A stretch of DNA of 64,000 bases, taken from positions 36,453 through 100,452 of the forward strand of contig NZ_SCHN01000020.1 of assembly GCF_004120195.1 (NCBI RefSeq), in the 5' to 3' direction. A program made the translations under genes and the position numbers. The notes under the pieces were generated by a model. The model did not search any database. It was not told where the DNA came from and saw only the letters and a program-made list of their open reading frames with translations. Source of the stretch: Enterovibrio baiacu (GTDB lineage Bacteria > Pseudomonadota > Gammaproteobacteria > Enterobacterales > Vibrionaceae). The first letter of the stretch is position 1, and every line of letters starts with the position of its first letter. Below, piece after piece: positions 48,395 through 58,384 of this stretch.

Positions 48395-50377
48395 ATGTAC
48401 TTGGGTCACTACGAGTTCGACAGGACTATTGATGAGCACCACAATAAAATAGCTGATATTGTTAATAGTAAAAAAACACTGATTCTTTTTGACACTAACA
48501 TTCTCGCCTATTTATATAAGCTTCACGCAAATGCACGTAACGAGTTCTATACTTGGTCTGATTCAGCCATCAATGATAATCGGCTGTTCCTTCCTGGATG
48601 GGCTGCGAGTGAGTATTCAAATCGTGTAACCACCAATAAACTGGACGACTACACAAATAAAAATAACAACGCAACGCCTGATAAAGCGAAAAAAATGTAT
48701 GAAGCACTATATGAGATTGCTTCTTTATTTGTGGATGATGAAATTTTAGCCAACTCTCAGTTTGCAGGAGATCGTGATCAGTTTTTAGATGGATTTCTCG
48801 GTACTATCAAATCGTTGGATGCGTACACTCGGGCGTTCAAGACGCAGTTTAAAGTTGGTGATGTCCACAATGAGATCACAAAACACTTTTCTAAAGTCGT
48901 TCTTAATTCCGACCTTACAGAGCTGTGTGCTAAAGCAAATAGAGAAGGTGATACAAGGTTTGAACATCGTTTACCGCCAGGCTTTAAAGATGGAGGTAAG
49001 GGCGAAAACCGTTTCGGTGATCTAATCATTTGGTATGAAATTCTGAACAAGTCCAAAGAACTTAAAGCCAGCTTTGATCATGTACTATTTCTCTCTAACG
49101 ATGAAAAATCAGATTGGGTTTATGCACCTAAGTTTAGGGCAAATGTTAGTGGTGGTGCTAGAAAGTTTGTATCTAACAAAAACCCAGTCATTAAAATTGC
49201 TGACCCACGGTTAGTTTCTGAATTCTCCAATAATTTAGGTCATTCGAATTTCACTGTTTGTAGCCTTGCTTTACTTATAGAGAGTCTATCTAAAGTTGAC
49301 CCAAAAAGTTTTACTAATCTAGCTGGTGCTATCCAAATAAATATTCAAGAAACTATAATCCCTGCTAAAGGTAGCAATGAGCCTGCGGATGAGGCCGTAG
49401 AACCAACCGAGGAAGCTGCTGAACCAACTGAGGAAGCTGCTGAACCAACCGAGGAAGCTGCTGAACCAGCCGAGGAGGCTGTTGAACCAGCCGAGGAGGC
49501 TGCTGAACCAGCCGAGGAAGCTGCTGAACCAGCCGAGGAAGCTGCTGAACCAGCCGAGGAAGCTGCTGAACCAGCCGAGGAGGCTTCTGAACCAACCGAG
49601 CCTCTCCCCCTTATCTTTGAATACGCTCAAGAAGCATTGCAGGATAGCCTTTATCAAGCAGATGCACCGTCAGAAATTAACGACATTATACGTGATCTAA
49701 AAAGTTATAACTGGTATACGCAGAATCCAGCAATTTCCAAAATAAGCTCGATGGCCAAGGAAAGTATCGATCCTTCCTCATGTTTTGTCTTAGGAAGAAA
49801 TATTTATCAAGCAGCTTGTGGAAACTCCCAAAAAGCTAGTGAATATATGGTTTCCTTGCGCAGAAAACTAAGCATATTCCCAATTGAAATTGCTAATCAT
49901 ATTCTAGCAGGAATGGTATTTGAAGTTTATTTTGACTCAAGCTGTCAATATCGTGAAGATGTAAAGTTTGACTATGCTAGTAGCATCTTAAGCTTGTTAA
50001 TCAAAGATGACTTTGAACAAGCTAAAAGTTTTATCAGATACCATTTACAAGATCATGAAGAACAATTGTTGTTTATACCTGGCGACCAAGGGGAACCAAA
50101 GAGTGAGATTACAATTAACGTCAGCATGAGCCAAGGTGAGGAATCTAGCTTTATACTTGATTCAGTAATGTTCCAGGGTAAAGAACTAGTGGTTGATGAC
50201 GATGAACCTCTGTGGTTTACCCCAAACTACAATGCGTCAAAGATCAGAGCCGAAGTTTCATCGACACTCGCTATACCAGAGTGGGCGTTAACGTTGAAAA
50301 TCAATGAAAAAATTGGTGATAAATACCTTAATCTACCTGAGGGAAAACTGCTTGATCCCCGATGTGCTTTGAACTGA
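48395..50377 (+). CDS. PIN-like (PIN_8/DUF4935 type) nuclease-domain protein with heptad repeat and unknown C terminus
   Basis: A 660-residue protein not otherwise known to me. Residues about 1-300 form a PIN-like domain of the DUF4935 type with the acidic set in order: Asp33 in LILFDTNIL, Glu73 in GWAASEYSNR, Asp209 in FGDLIIWYEIL, and Asp236/Asp240 in FLSNDEKSDW. These imply a metal-dependent RNase. Residues 329-398 are ten copies of a seven-residue unit EPxEEAA, then EPTEP. Residues about 404-660 begin helical and end strand-rich with no family I can name. I chose ATG 48395; a TTG nine codons earlier is possible. The gene is AT-rich, stands alone, and interrupts a core region between yjjI and lipA, so it is probably acquired. 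A role in phage defence or RNA control is only a guess. Confidence 0.8.
   Translation: MYLGHYEFDRTIDEHHNKIADIVNSKKTLILFDTNILAYLYKLHANARNEFYTWSDSAINDNRLFLPGWAASEYSNRVTTNKLDDYTNKNNNATPDKAKKMYEALYEIASLFVDDEILANSQFAGDRDQFLDGFLGTIKSLDAYTRAFKTQFKVGDVHNEITKHFSKVVLNSDLTELCAKANREGDTRFEHRLPPGFKDGGKGENRFGDLIIWYEILNKSKELKASFDHVLFLSNDEKSDWVYAPKFRANVSGGARKFVSNKNPVIKIADPRLVSEFSNNLGHSNFTVCSLALLIESLSKVDPKSFTNLAGAIQINIQETIIPAKGSNEPADEAVEPTEEAAEPTEEAAEPTEEAAEPAEEAVEPAEEAAEPAEEAAEPAEEAAEPAEEAAEPAEEASEPTEPLPLIFEYAQEALQDSLYQADAPSEINDIIRDLKSYNWYTQNPAISKISSMAKESIDPSSCFVLGRNIYQAACGNSQKASEYMVSLRRKLSIFPIEIANHILAGMVFEVYFDSSCQYREDVKFDYASSILSLLIKDDFEQAKSFIRYHLQDHEEQLLFIPGDQGEPKSEITINVSMSQGEESSFILDSVMFQGKELVVDDDEPLWFTPNYNASKIRAEVSSTLAIPEWALTLKINEKIGDKYLNLPEGKLLDPRCALN
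49379..49603 (+). repeat. 21-bp in-frame tandem repeat within the PIN-like gene
   Basis: Ten full units of 21 bp encoding EPADEAV, EPTEEAA (three), EPAEEAV, EPAEEAA (four), EPAEES-like EPAEEAS, then partial EPTEP. Several adjacent units are identical at the DNA level, so slippage or recombination could change copy number without shifting the frame. The product is a strongly acidic Ala/Pro/Glu linker. Confidence 0.95.
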
Positions 50378-50527
50378 TAGATAATCTAAAGCCATGGTGA
50401 ACAGTAGTGATATTCTTCATGGCTTACCTGATTTATTTACTTCGATAACAATCGCTAACATGAAAATGTCCAAATGCTATTTAAAGCGACACGACACCTT
50501 ACCTCTTGTCCACAGACCAGAAACAAA

Positions 50528-50554
50528 AAAACGCCGAGCAATGCTCGGCGTTTT
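50528..50554. terminator. Bidirectional terminator between the PIN-like gene and lipA
   Basis: AAAACGCCGAGC, loop AAT, GCTCGGCGTTTT, with A/T runs on both sides. It lies 24 bases past the minus-strand lipA stop and about 150 bases past the PIN-like gene. Confidence 0.88.
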
Positions 50555-50577
50555 CGTGTTCAGCTTTTCGTCAGCGC

Positions 50578-51543
50578 TTACTTAATTTCCACGCCCTGCG
50601 CTTGCAGGTCAGCATGGTAAGAAGAACGCACGAACGGTCCACACGCAGCGTGTGTGAAGCCCAGTTCCAATGCGATATCACGCAGCTCGTCGAACTCTTC
50701 AGGTGGCACGTAGCGCTCTACCGGAAGGTGGTGACGGCTTGGTGCCAAGTACTGACCCAAGGTCAGCATGGTCACGCCGTGTTCACGCAAGTCTTTCAGG
50801 ACTTGAATGATTTCTTCTTTGGTTTCGCCCAAGCCCATCATGACGCCAGATTTGGTCGGGACGTTAGGGTGCATTTCACCGAATTTCTTCAGCAGTTCCA
50901 GTGACCACTTGTAGTTCGCACCTGGGCGCGCTTTACGGTAGAGGCGCGGCGCAGTTTCAAGGTTGTGGTTGAACACGTCTGGCGGGTTGTCTTTCAGAAG
51001 CTCAAGCGCAGTGTCCATACGGCCACGGAAATCAGGCACCAAGGTTTCGATACGGATTTCTGGGTTCAGGGCACGAATTTCGCGGGTACAGTCAGCAAAG
51101 TGCTTCGCACCACCGTCACGCAAGTCGTCACGGTCAACAGAGGTCACTACCACGTACTTCAGCTTCATGTCGCTGATGGTTTTCGCCAGTTTCGCAGGCT
51201 CATTTTCATCTGCGGCGTTTGGACGGCCATGTGCCACATCGCAGAACGGGCAACGACGGGTACAAATCGCACCCAGAATCATGAATGTCGCGGTGCCATG
51301 GTTAAAACATTCTGCCAGGTTAGGGCAAGACGCTTCTTCGCACACCGAGTGCAGATTGTTTTTACGCAACGCAGACTTAATGTCTTGAATGCGTTTACTG
51401 TCGGCCGGAAGTTTGATTTTCATCCACTCTGGCTTGCGCAGCATCTCTTTTTGCTCGGTCGGCATGTTCTTGACCGGGATGAGCGCCATTTTGTCTGCAT
51501 CGCGGTATTTTACGCCGCGTTCCATCTGGATCGGTTTGCTCAT
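50578..51543 (-). CDS. lipA: Lipoyl synthase
   Basis: LipA is a radical SAM enzyme that inserts two sulfurs into protein-bound octanoyl groups. The 321-residue protein has the auxiliary-cluster motif [12 protein letters not shown] near residue 68 and the radical SAM motif CTRRCPFC near 94, followed by DVAHGRPN, and FVRSSYHAD at the C terminus with the auxiliary-cluster serine. Its start overlaps the lipB stop by four bases (ATGA), so lipB and lipA are coupled. A terminator follows. Confidence 0.97.
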   Translation of the reverse strand: MSKPIQMERGVKYRDADKMALIPVKNMPTEQKEMLRKPEWMKIKLPADSKRIQDIKSALRKNNLHSVCEEASCPNLAECFNHGTATFMILGAICTRRCPFCDVAHGRPNAADENEPAKLAKTISDMKLKYVVVTSVDRDDLRDGGAKHFADCTREIRALNPEIRIETLVPDFRGRMDTALELLKDNPPDVFNHNLETAPRLYRKARPGANYKWSLELLKKFGEMHPNVPTKSGVMMGLGETKEEIIQVLKDLREHGVTMLTLGQYLAPSRHHLPVERYVPPEEFDELRDIALELGFTHAACGPFVRSSYHADLQAQGVEIK

Positions 51544-52193
51544 AATTGATTGCTTTCTGTTAGGGACTCGACCTGATCGTAACCGAGGTGCGAAGTCAGT
51601 TTATCTACTAACACTGGGTTTAACTCAGCCAAAGAGGCTGGGCCACCAAGATCGACAGTTTGCGTCATCGCCATACCTGCGTAGCCACATGGGTTGATAC
51701 GCAAGAACGGGGTAAGATCCATATTTACATTGAGCGCGAGGCCATGGAAAGAACATCCTCGACGGATACGAAGACCCAGTGAGCATATTTTCGTGTCTTT
51801 CACATAGACGCCTGGTGCATCAGGACGTGCGTTTGATTCGATGTCAAAGTGAGCAAGCGTATCGATAACGATGTTTTCGATATGCGTCACCAGCTCGCGC
51901 ACGCCCATTTTGTTTCGTTTTAGGTCGAGCAGTATATATGCCACTTGCTGACCGGGACCATGGTACGTTACTTGTCCACCACGATCACTTTGCACAACGG
52001 GAATGTCACCCGTTGCCAATAAATGTTCTGCTTTGCCCGCTTGGCCTTGTGTAAACACAGGCTCATGCTCTACCAACCAAATTTCATCGCATGTATCACT
52101 GTCGCGTTCGTCAGTGAACGTATGCATAGCCTGCAAGATAGGTTCGTATGGCTGCAACCCAAGTTGTCTGATGATAAGACGGTTCTGCTGCAA
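51540..52193 (-). CDS. lipB: Octanoyl-[acyl-carrier-protein]-protein N-octanoyltransferase
   Basis: LipB moves octanoate from ACP to the lipoyl domains, giving the substrate of LipA. The 217-residue protein has [18 protein letters not shown] near residue 70, the catalytic lysine region [17 protein letters not shown] near 135, and the nucleophile Cys in [11 protein letters not shown] near 168. The start is a rare TTG at 52193 with AGGTG eight bases upstream; no in-frame ATG or GTG gives a family-like N terminus. Low-efficiency initiation is possible. Confidence 0.95.
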   Translation of the reverse strand: MQQNRLIIRQLGLQPYEPILQAMHTFTDERDSDTCDEIWLVEHEPVFTQGQAGKAEHLLATGDIPVVQSDRGGQVTYHGPGQQVAYILLDLKRNKMGVRELVTHIENIVIDTLAHFDIESNARPDAPGVYVKDTKICSLGLRIRRGCSFHGLALNVNMDLTPFLRINPCGYAGMAMTQTVDLGGPASLAELNPVLVDKLTSHLGYDQVESLTESNQL

Positions 52194-52274
52194 ATTGGCA
52201 CCTGCTTCGCGTTGAATTGGTAAAGATGTGGACTGCGTCTGAGATCAGCCGAATGATTCGGTCTTCTCTCTAGC

Positions 52275-52280
52275 ATTATA
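52275..52280 (-). promoter_or_regulatory. -10 element of a probable lipB promoter
   Basis: TATAAT on the minus strand is an exact -10 hexamer 82 bases upstream of the lipB start. The -35 region is poor. A GCGGCTG/CAGCCGC hairpin at 52288-52307 lies just upstream and may end or slow ybeD transcription. Confidence 0.4.
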
Positions 52281-52342
52281 ATGAGCAGCGGCTGAATTAA
52301 CAGCCGCCGTCAGTAAGGGTATTTCAGAATGGTAACAGCTGG

Positions 52343-52612
52343 TTAGAGAACCATGCGTACAATTTCAATGTCACCCAGTTCTTTATACAGCGTTTCAACT
52401 TGTTCGATAGAAGTGGCAGTAATAGAGACAGATACCGCGTTGTATGTGCCTTTGCCGCTTGGTTTTACGCTTGGGGTGTAGTCACCCGGTGCGTGACGCT
52501 GGATAACTTCCAAAACCAGATCTGTAAGTTCTGGTTTGGCGTAGCCCATCACTTTGTAAGTGAATTTACATGGGAACTCCAGCAGGTCTTTTAGTTTTGG
52601 TTGCTCTTGCAT
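52343..52612 (-). CDS. ybeD: YbeD/DUF493 family protein
   Basis: An 89-residue ACT-like small protein of the YbeD family. It has the core pattern [23 protein letters not shown] and [28 protein letters not shown]. The E. coli protein sits in the same dacA-ybeD-lipB order and its function is not settled; links to lipoate metabolism have been suggested from gene context only. Its length and neighbourhood make the assignment safe. Confidence 0.93.
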   Translation of the reverse strand: MQEQPKLKDLLEFPCKFTYKVMGYAKPELTDLVLEVIQRHAPGDYTPSVKPSGKGTYNAVSVSITATSIEQVETLYKELGDIEIVRMVL

Positions 52613-52776
52613 TATTTACTCCAGGCTTGACGCCAAATGCTCACTCAGGGCGTCTATCTTTTGTGCTTATGATCACGATTTGTGAATTGGGGAGCATAGT
52701 AATCGTCCTGTTAACAGAAAACAAGATGATGTAAAACCCCGTGATTTCTTTTTATATGGGGGCGAAGAATCAAAAT

Positions 52777-52802
52777 AAAAAGGCAGCCGCTGGCTGCCTT
52801 TT
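52777..52802 (-). terminator. Terminator downstream of dacA
   Basis: AAAAGGCAGCC and GGCTGCCTTTTT pair around a three-base loop; on the minus strand it is followed by TTTTTATTTT. It lies 30 bases past the dacA stop and separates it from ybeD. Confidence 0.85.
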
Positions 52803-52831
52803 GAAATTGCTAGGGTTCTTACTGAATACGC

Positions 52832-54004
52832 TTAGAACAAGCTCTTGAAGAACATGATGATGTAGTCCATCAAGCGGCTAAACAAACCACCTTCTTGTAC
52901 GTCATTCAACGCAACCAGTGGGTATTCTGCGATGTCTTCGCCATCAACTTGGTAGTAAAGCTTACCCACAACGTCGCCTTTGGCGATAGGTGCTTCAAGT
53001 GTTTTCTCTAGAACAAAGCTTGCTTCTAGGTCACGTGCTTTACCGCGTGGCAGTGTTACGTATGTGTCTTCAGATACACCCAGTGCAACTTGGTCAGTGT
53101 CGCCCATCCAGACTTTTTCAGTCACGAATGTTTCGTTCGCTTTGTGCGGTGCAACGGTTTCGAAGAAGCGGAAACCGTAGTTAAGCAGTTTTTTACTTTC
53201 AGCTTTACGTGCATTGGCACTGTTGGTGCCCATCACTACGGCGATCAGGCGCATCTTGCCTTCAGTCGCAGAGCTGACAAGGTTGTAGCCCGCTTTGTCG
53301 GTATGGCCGGTTTTGATGCCATCAACGTTCATGCTCTTGTCCCAAAGCAGACCGTTACGGTTGTATTGGGTGATGCCGTTGTAGGTGAATGATTTCTCTT
53401 CGTAGATGCGGTACTCATCAGGCACATCACGAATCAACGCTTGGCCTAGCAGCGCAAGGTCATAAGGCGTTGAGTAAAGATCATCATGGTCAAGACCGTG
53501 TGAGTTGGCGTAGTGGGTATCTTTCATGCCCAGCGTTTTCGCCCAACCATTCATCAGGTCAACAAATGAGTCTTCAGACCCCGCAACGTGTTCAGCCATC
53601 GCGACACACGCATCGTTACCCGATTGGATAATGATGCCGCGGTTCAAGTCGGCAACAGAAACGGTTGTGCCCACTTCGATGAACATTTTTGAACTGCCTG
53701 GGAAGTTTTTCGCCCATGCATTTTTACTGATAACAACTTCGTCTTCGAGGCTGATGTTGCCACGCTCTACTTCTTGGCCGATGACATAGCTGGTCATCAT
53801 CTTGGTCAAGCTTGCAGGGTTCAAACGCTCGTAAGCGTTATTCTCGGCCAATACTTTGCCCGAGTTGTAGTCCATCAATACATAGCCTTTCGCAGCAATC
53901 TGCGGGGCATCAGGGACAACGGAAGGCGCAGCCACCGCTGATGCGGATGCTAAAACGGCAGTCGATAAGACTAAAGAGCGCAACAAAGAGGATGATTTAT
54001 TCAT
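52832..54004 (-). CDS. dacA: D-alanyl-D-alanine carboxypeptidase (PBP5/6 type)
   Basis: DacA trims the terminal D-Ala from peptidoglycan pentapeptides and helps cell shape. The 390-residue precursor has a signal peptide ending ASAVAA, the active-site motifs Ser65-Leu-Thr-Lys68 (PASLTKMM), Ser128-Gly-Asn (IQSGNDACVAMAEHVAGSE) and KTG (GIKTGHTDKAG), and a C-terminal amphipathic anchor MDYIIMFFKSLF typical of PBP5. It follows rlpA in the mrdA-rodA-rlpA-dacA cell wall block. Confidence 0.96.
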   Translation of the reverse strand: MNKSSSLLRSLVLSTAVLASASAVAAPSVVPDAPQIAAKGYVLMDYNSGKVLAENNAYERLNPASLTKMMTSYVIGQEVERGNISLEDEVVISKNAWAKNFPGSSKMFIEVGTTVSVADLNRGIIIQSGNDACVAMAEHVAGSEDSFVDLMNGWAKTLGMKDTHYANSHGLDHDDLYSTPYDLALLGQALIRDVPDEYRIYEEKSFTYNGITQYNRNGLLWDKSMNVDGIKTGHTDKAGYNLVSSATEGKMRLIAVVMGTNSANARKAESKKLLNYGFRFFETVAPHKANETFVTEKVWMGDTDQVALGVSEDTYVTLPRGKARDLEASFVLEKTLEAPIAKGDVVGKLYYQVDGEDIAEYPLVALNDVQEGGLFSRLMDYIIMFFKSLF

Positions 54005-54113
54005 AGTTTTAGGTACTTACTTGGTATTTCTCTAGTCAAAACTGGCAACACTATATCAGATCGGCTGATTAAGTGTCAGACAGGGTTACAACAACTTACT
54101 AATTAGTGACATT

Positions 54114-54911
54114 CTATTTTTGCGACAGTTCACCTGCAATCGGCTCTGCAACGATAAATGCTTCATTTATTTGCTGCTCGCGCGCTTTCATGGCGGCATT
54201 CTGTGTTTTGTCGTAGTCGTAAAATGGACCTAAACGAACGCGGTACACGTTTCCTGATTGGCGAATGTCTGTCGGCAAATCAAATTGCTTTGAAAATGTT
54301 TCTGCCGCTTTCGTGGCTTTTACTTGGTCAGAAATCGCCACCAGTTGTACAAAGTAACGGTTTAATCGTGCTCCTTGCCACTCTGTATCGTCAGTAGGTT
54401 TGTCAACTTTGAGTAAGGTCACTTTTACAGGTGCGGTTCCTGTTTTTAGTACGTCTAATTTTGATGCAGCCGCATAGCTTAGATCAATCACGCGACCTTC
54501 ATGGAAAGGGCCACGGTCGTTCACGCGGACAATGGCTTTTTTACCATTGCTGGTGTTTTCAACCTCGACGTAACTTGGGATCGGTAATGTTTTATGTGCA
54601 GCGGACATGGAGTACATGTCGTATATTTCGCCGTTCGATGTTTTGTGGCCGTGAAACTTCTCGCCGTACCATGATGCTATACCGGTTTCAGAGAATGCTT
54701 CAGGCGCTTTAAGCACCTCATAATCTTTACCGAGAACAGTGTAGTTGCTGTTTCCTGCGCGGCTATAGGGCTCGTAACGAGGCTGTGCATCTTCGATATG
54801 TGCCAGCGTTGGTGCGGTTTTGGGCGCTTGGTCATCGGATAGGCTGTATCGCCCATCTTCAGACGCACAGCCTGAAAGCAAAATCGCGGTGATAACTAGG
54901 TATTTTTTCAT
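54114..54911 (-). CDS. rlpA: Septal ring lytic transglycosylase RlpA
   Basis: RlpA is an outer membrane lipoprotein that cleaves denuded glycan strands or supports division and shape, depending on the species. The 265-residue precursor has lipobox LSGC (Cys15), a double-psi beta-barrel domain (ETGIASWYGEKFHGHKTSNG ... VRVNDRGPFHEGRVIDLS) with the catalytic Asp-His region, and a C-terminal SPOR domain (about 185-260, RYFVQLVAISDQVKA) that binds denuded glycan. Its ATG overlaps the rodA stop by one base. Confidence 0.95.
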   Translation of the reverse strand: MKKYLVITAILLSGCASEDGRYSLSDDQAPKTAPTLAHIEDAQPRYEPYSRAGNSNYTVLGKDYEVLKAPEAFSETGIASWYGEKFHGHKTSNGEIYDMYSMSAAHKTLPIPSYVEVENTSNGKKAIVRVNDRGPFHEGRVIDLSYAAASKLDVLKTGTAPVKVTLLKVDKPTDDTEWQGARLNRYFVQLVAISDQVKATKAAETFSKQFDLPTDIRQSGNVYRVRLGPFYDYDKTQNAAMKAREQQINEAFIVAEPIAGELSQK

Positions 54912-56032
54912 TACAGAGCCTTAGAAAGCATTTTTCTATGTGTATGGATCGACATGAGAATGCCGAAGCCTGCCATTAGCGTCACCATCGACGTGCCCCC
55001 GTAACTCACAAGGGGCAATGGAACGCCAACAACGGGTAAGATCCCGCTTACCATGCCAATGTTCACAAAGACATAGACAAAGAAACTGAGCACGATGCTG
55101 CCTGCCATCATGCGGCCAAACGCTGTTTGTGCGCGGCTAGCAAGCATTAAACCGCGGCCAATGATGAACAGATACAGTGCCAGTAAGCAGGCAACACCAA
55201 TCAGGCCCCATTCTTCGGCAATCACGGCGAAGATGAAGTCTGTGTGGCGTTCGGGTAAGAATTCCAGTTGAGATTGGGTGCCGAGCAGCCAACCCTTTCC
55301 GCTGATACCACCTGAGCCAATTGCAATCTTGGATTGGATGATGTGATAGCCAGCGCCAAGCGGATCGGATTCTGGGTCAAACAAGGTGCGAACACGTGTG
55401 CGTTGGTATTCGCGCATTAAGAAGAACCACAATACAGGAATGAAGGCTGCTACCAAGGCACCTGCTGCAAAAATGATTCGCCAGCTAATGCCGGATAAAA
55501 ACAGCACAAAAATGCCGGATGCAGCGATAAGAATCGACGTGCCCAAATCTGGTTGTTTGGCGATAAGTATCGTCGGTACAAAGACCAGCACCAAACCTAT
55601 CGCAAGGTTCCTAAATCGCGGTGGCAGAGGTTCTTTACCAATAAACCGAGCCACCATGAGTGGTACGGCGAGTTTGATGAGCTCTGAGGGCTGAAAGGTA
55701 ATGACGCCGAGGTTCAACCAGCGCTGTGCGCCTTTGGCCGTTTCACCAAAAAACAGCACCGCAAAGAGCATAATAATGCCCGTAATGTACAAATAGGGCG
55801 CCCAAAACTCATAGTGCCGAGGAGACACTTGCGCGAGCACAAACATCACGCCCAGTGAGAGGAACATACGAAAAACTTGCCGCTCCATCATGGCAACGTT
55901 TTGTCCGCTTGCACTCCACATCACAATCAAGCCAAAGCCCATCAGTGCCAGAATACCCAATAACAAAGGGGCATCGAGATGAAGACGATCAAGGATCGTC
56001 TTTTTCTGTCCTGATGAGGCTAAAAGGCTCAC
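54911..56032 (-). CDS. rodA: Peptidoglycan glycosyltransferase RodA
   Basis: RodA is the SEDS-family glycan polymerase of the elongasome. The 373-residue protein has about ten membrane segments, [13 protein letters not shown], the acidic active-loop region [17 protein letters not shown] and the C-terminal [21 protein letters not shown]. The start is GTG at 56032, overlapping the mrdA stop by four bases, so synthesis of RodA is coupled to that of PBP2. Confidence 0.97.
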   Translation of the reverse strand: MSLLASSGQKKTILDRLHLDAPLLLGILALMGFGLIVMWSASGQNVAMMERQVFRMFLSLGVMFVLAQVSPRHYEFWAPYLYITGIIMLFAVLFFGETAKGAQRWLNLGVITFQPSELIKLAVPLMVARFIGKEPLPPRFRNLAIGLVLVFVPTILIAKQPDLGTSILIAASGIFVLFLSGISWRIIFAAGALVAAFIPVLWFFLMREYQRTRVRTLFDPESDPLGAGYHIIQSKIAIGSGGISGKGWLLGTQSQLEFLPERHTDFIFAVIAEEWGLIGVACLLALYLFIIGRGLMLASRAQTAFGRMMAGSIVLSFFVYVFVNIGMVSGILPVVGVPLPLVSYGGTSMVTLMAGFGILMSIHTHRKMLSKAL

Positions 56033-57906
56033 TGGGTTTTCTCCTCGTTGTCTTTTTCGAGCAAGAGATGGTCAAAGATGCGTCGTGCGATTGGGCCACC
56101 TTGGCTTGAACCTCCACCGGCATTTTCAAGCACCATGGACACGACCGCTACAGGGTCTTCGAACGGTGCAAAACCCGTGTAAAGTGCATGATCTCGAAGG
56201 TGTTCCGCCAATTCATCGGCGTTGTATTCTTCATCTTCGCCCAATCCAAAGACTTGCGCTGTGCCCGATTTGCCACCTGTGACGTAAGGCATATTTGCAA
56301 ATGCGCGACGCGCGGTGCCTTTTTTGCCGTGGTTGACCAACTTCATGCCTTCAAGGGCTGTTGTCCAATATTTGTCTTTGACGTTTTCAATCGGCGGGTA
56401 AGGGGAGAATGTCGCTTGCTCCTGCACGCCTTCACTGATGGTTCGCATGAGAAGGTGCGGTGGATTTACCTTGCCCTTGTTCACCAACACTGTGGTGGCT
56501 TTTGCGATTTGCATTGGGGTCGCCGTCCAATAGCCCTGACCGATACCGACAGGGATGGTGTCCCCTTGATACCAAGGCTTGCGGTAGCGCGCCATTTTCC
56601 ATTCACGGGTTGGCATGTTTGCTTTGCTTTCTTCGTGAATATCGATGCCCGTGTAATCACCGAAACCAAAGCGGCTCATCCAGCTCGAGATGCGATCGAT
56701 CCCCATGTCATAGGCGATTTGATAGAAGAAGGTATCCACCGATTCTTCTATGGACTGCTTGAGGTTGACACGACCATGCCCCCACGCCAGCCAATCACGG
56801 AATGGACGGGTTTTGGAGTTAGGCAGTCGCCAGTAGCCAGGGTCGTTTCGTGTGGTGTTTGTGGTGACCACTTTTTCTTCCAGTGCCGCAACAGCAATGA
56901 AAGGTTTGACGGTGGAGGCGGGCGGGTAAATACCTAGCGTTGCACGGTTAACCAAAGGACGGTTTTTGTCGTTCAGCAAAGCGCGGTAGTCAGGGCCCGA
57001 AATACCATGAACAAACAAGTTAGGGTCATAACTTGGGGTCGACACCATCGCCAGTACGGCAGAATCTTTCGGATCGAGCACCACCACTGCACCGCGTCGT
57101 TCACCCAAAATGCCACGAATGTAGAGCTGCAAATCGATATCGAGATTCAGCACCAAATCTTTACCTGGCTCTGGTGGCACATATTTCAGGGTGCGGATCA
57201 CACGGCCACGGCTATTTACCTCTACCTCTTGGTAGCCCGCAGTGCCGTGCAGTTCACTCTCATAAAAGCGTTCGATACCCAGCTTGCCGATGTCGCGTGT
57301 CGCTTTGTAGTTATTGATGCGTTCTTCGCGCTCTAGGCGTGCGATGTCTTTGTCGTTGATTTTGGCCACATAGCCCATGACATGGGTGAGGGCGTCGCCA
57401 TAAGGGTAATAACGCTTTAGGTAGCCTTTGATTTCAACGCCAGGGAATTTGTGTTGGTTGGCAGAAAAAACCGCCACTTCTTCTTCTGTGAGTTGGTTTT
57501 TTAGCGCAACGGCATTGAATCGTCGAGTCCGTTTTTTATCGCGTTCGAATGAGGCAATTTCCCGTTCACTTATCGGCATGAACTCTTGCAAGCGCGCAAT
57601 GGTTTCGGGAATGTCTTTGACCTGCTCAGGGGTGATTTCAAGCGCGTAGACAGGGCGGTTTTCGGCAAGCAGTTTGCCTTTTCGGTCGTAAATCAAACCG
57701 CGGTTAGGGGCGACAGGCACCACCTTGATACGGTTATCATTTGAACGGGTAATGTAATCATCATGGTCCTCTACTTGGATGTTGTAGAGGTTGAAGAGCA
57801 AAATACCGACAAGCGCAAAGATGCCGCCGAAAGCCACAACGGCTCGGCGGAAAAACAGAGAAGATTCGGCCTGATGATCGCGTATTGGACTACGCTTGTG
57901 CTTCAT
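56029..57906 (-). CDS. mrdA: Peptidoglycan D,D-transpeptidase MrdA (PBP2)
   Basis: PBP2 cross-links peptidoglycan during side-wall growth, partner of RodA. The 625-residue protein has an N-terminal membrane helix (about 20-45), a pedestal domain, and a transpeptidase domain with the nucleophile motif STVK ([12 protein letters not shown] near residue 330), SVD ([14 protein letters not shown] near 384) and KSGTAQ near 545. The C-terminal tail is short and acidic. It follows rlmH after three bases. Confidence 0.97.
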   Translation of the reverse strand: MKHKRSPIRDHQAESSLFFRRAVVAFGGIFALVGILLFNLYNIQVEDHDDYITRSNDNRIKVVPVAPNRGLIYDRKGKLLAENRPVYALEITPEQVKDIPETIARLQEFMPISEREIASFERDKKRTRRFNAVALKNQLTEEEVAVFSANQHKFPGVEIKGYLKRYYPYGDALTHVMGYVAKINDKDIARLEREERINNYKATRDIGKLGIERFYESELHGTAGYQEVEVNSRGRVIRTLKYVPPEPGKDLVLNLDIDLQLYIRGILGERRGAVVVLDPKDSAVLAMVSTPSYDPNLFVHGISGPDYRALLNDKNRPLVNRATLGIYPPASTVKPFIAVAALEEKVVTTNTTRNDPGYWRLPNSKTRPFRDWLAWGHGRVNLKQSIEESVDTFFYQIAYDMGIDRISSWMSRFGFGDYTGIDIHEESKANMPTREWKMARYRKPWYQGDTIPVGIGQGYWTATPMQIAKATTVLVNKGKVNPPHLLMRTISEGVQEQATFSPYPPIENVKDKYWTTALEGMKLVNHGKKGTARRAFANMPYVTGGKSGTAQVFGLGEDEEYNADELAEHLRDHALYTGFAPFEDPVAVVSMVLENAGGGSSQGGPIARRIFDHLLLEKDNEEKTQ

Positions 57907-57909
57907 TAA

Positions 57910-58380
57910 TTATTCTCGGTGGTAAGGGTGGTTCGCCGTAATGCTCCAGGCGCGATATAAGCTTTCTGCCATTACAACCCTAACCAGCGGGTGAGGAAGC
58001 GTCAAAGGAGAGAGTGACCAACTTTGATCCGCCGCTGCTTTACATGCTGGTGCGAGACCTTCAGGACCACCAATAAGGATAGATACATCACGTGCGTCGA
58101 GCTTCCAGCTTTCAAGCTGTTCTGCTAACTGTTCGGTGTCCCAACGTTTCCCAGGAATGTCTAGCGTGACAATGCGGTTTCCTTTTGGCACAGCGGCCAA
58201 CATCGCTTCTCCTTCTTTTTGAAGAATGCGTGCGATGTCTGCGTTCTTTCCGCGTTTACCTGCGGTGATTTCGATCAGCTCAAGCGGCATGTCTTTTGGG
58301 AATCGACGGCTATATTCTTTATAGCCTTCTTCGATCCATTTCGGCATCTTGGTGCCTACCGCGATCAATTGCAGTTTCAT
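57910..58380 (-). CDS. rlmH: 23S rRNA (pseudouridine(1915)-N3)-methyltransferase RlmH
   Basis: RlmH methylates pseudouridine 1915 in helix 69 of 23S rRNA; it is a SPOUT-class enzyme. The 156-residue protein begins [20 protein letters not shown] and has the SAM knot [16 protein letters not shown] and the terminal [14 protein letters not shown]. Length is as in E. coli (155). Four bases separate it from rsfS, as in most gammas. Confidence 0.97.
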   Translation of the reverse strand: MKLQLIAVGTKMPKWIEEGYKEYSRRFPKDMPLELIEITAGKRGKNADIARILQKEGEAMLAAVPKGNRIVTLDIPGKRWDTEQLAEQLESWKLDARDVSILIGGPEGLAPACKAAADQSWSLSPLTLPHPLVRVVMAESLYRAWSITANHPYHRE

Positions 58381-58384
58381 CGAA

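Noticed and set aside
49319..49657. Open frames on the minus strand opposite the EPxEEAA repeat (about 112 and 76 residues, with repeated GWFSSFL or RLVQQLP)
   Set aside because: They are mirror images of the 21-bp repeat, with no ribosome binding site, and low-complexity content follows from the plus-strand coding repeat.
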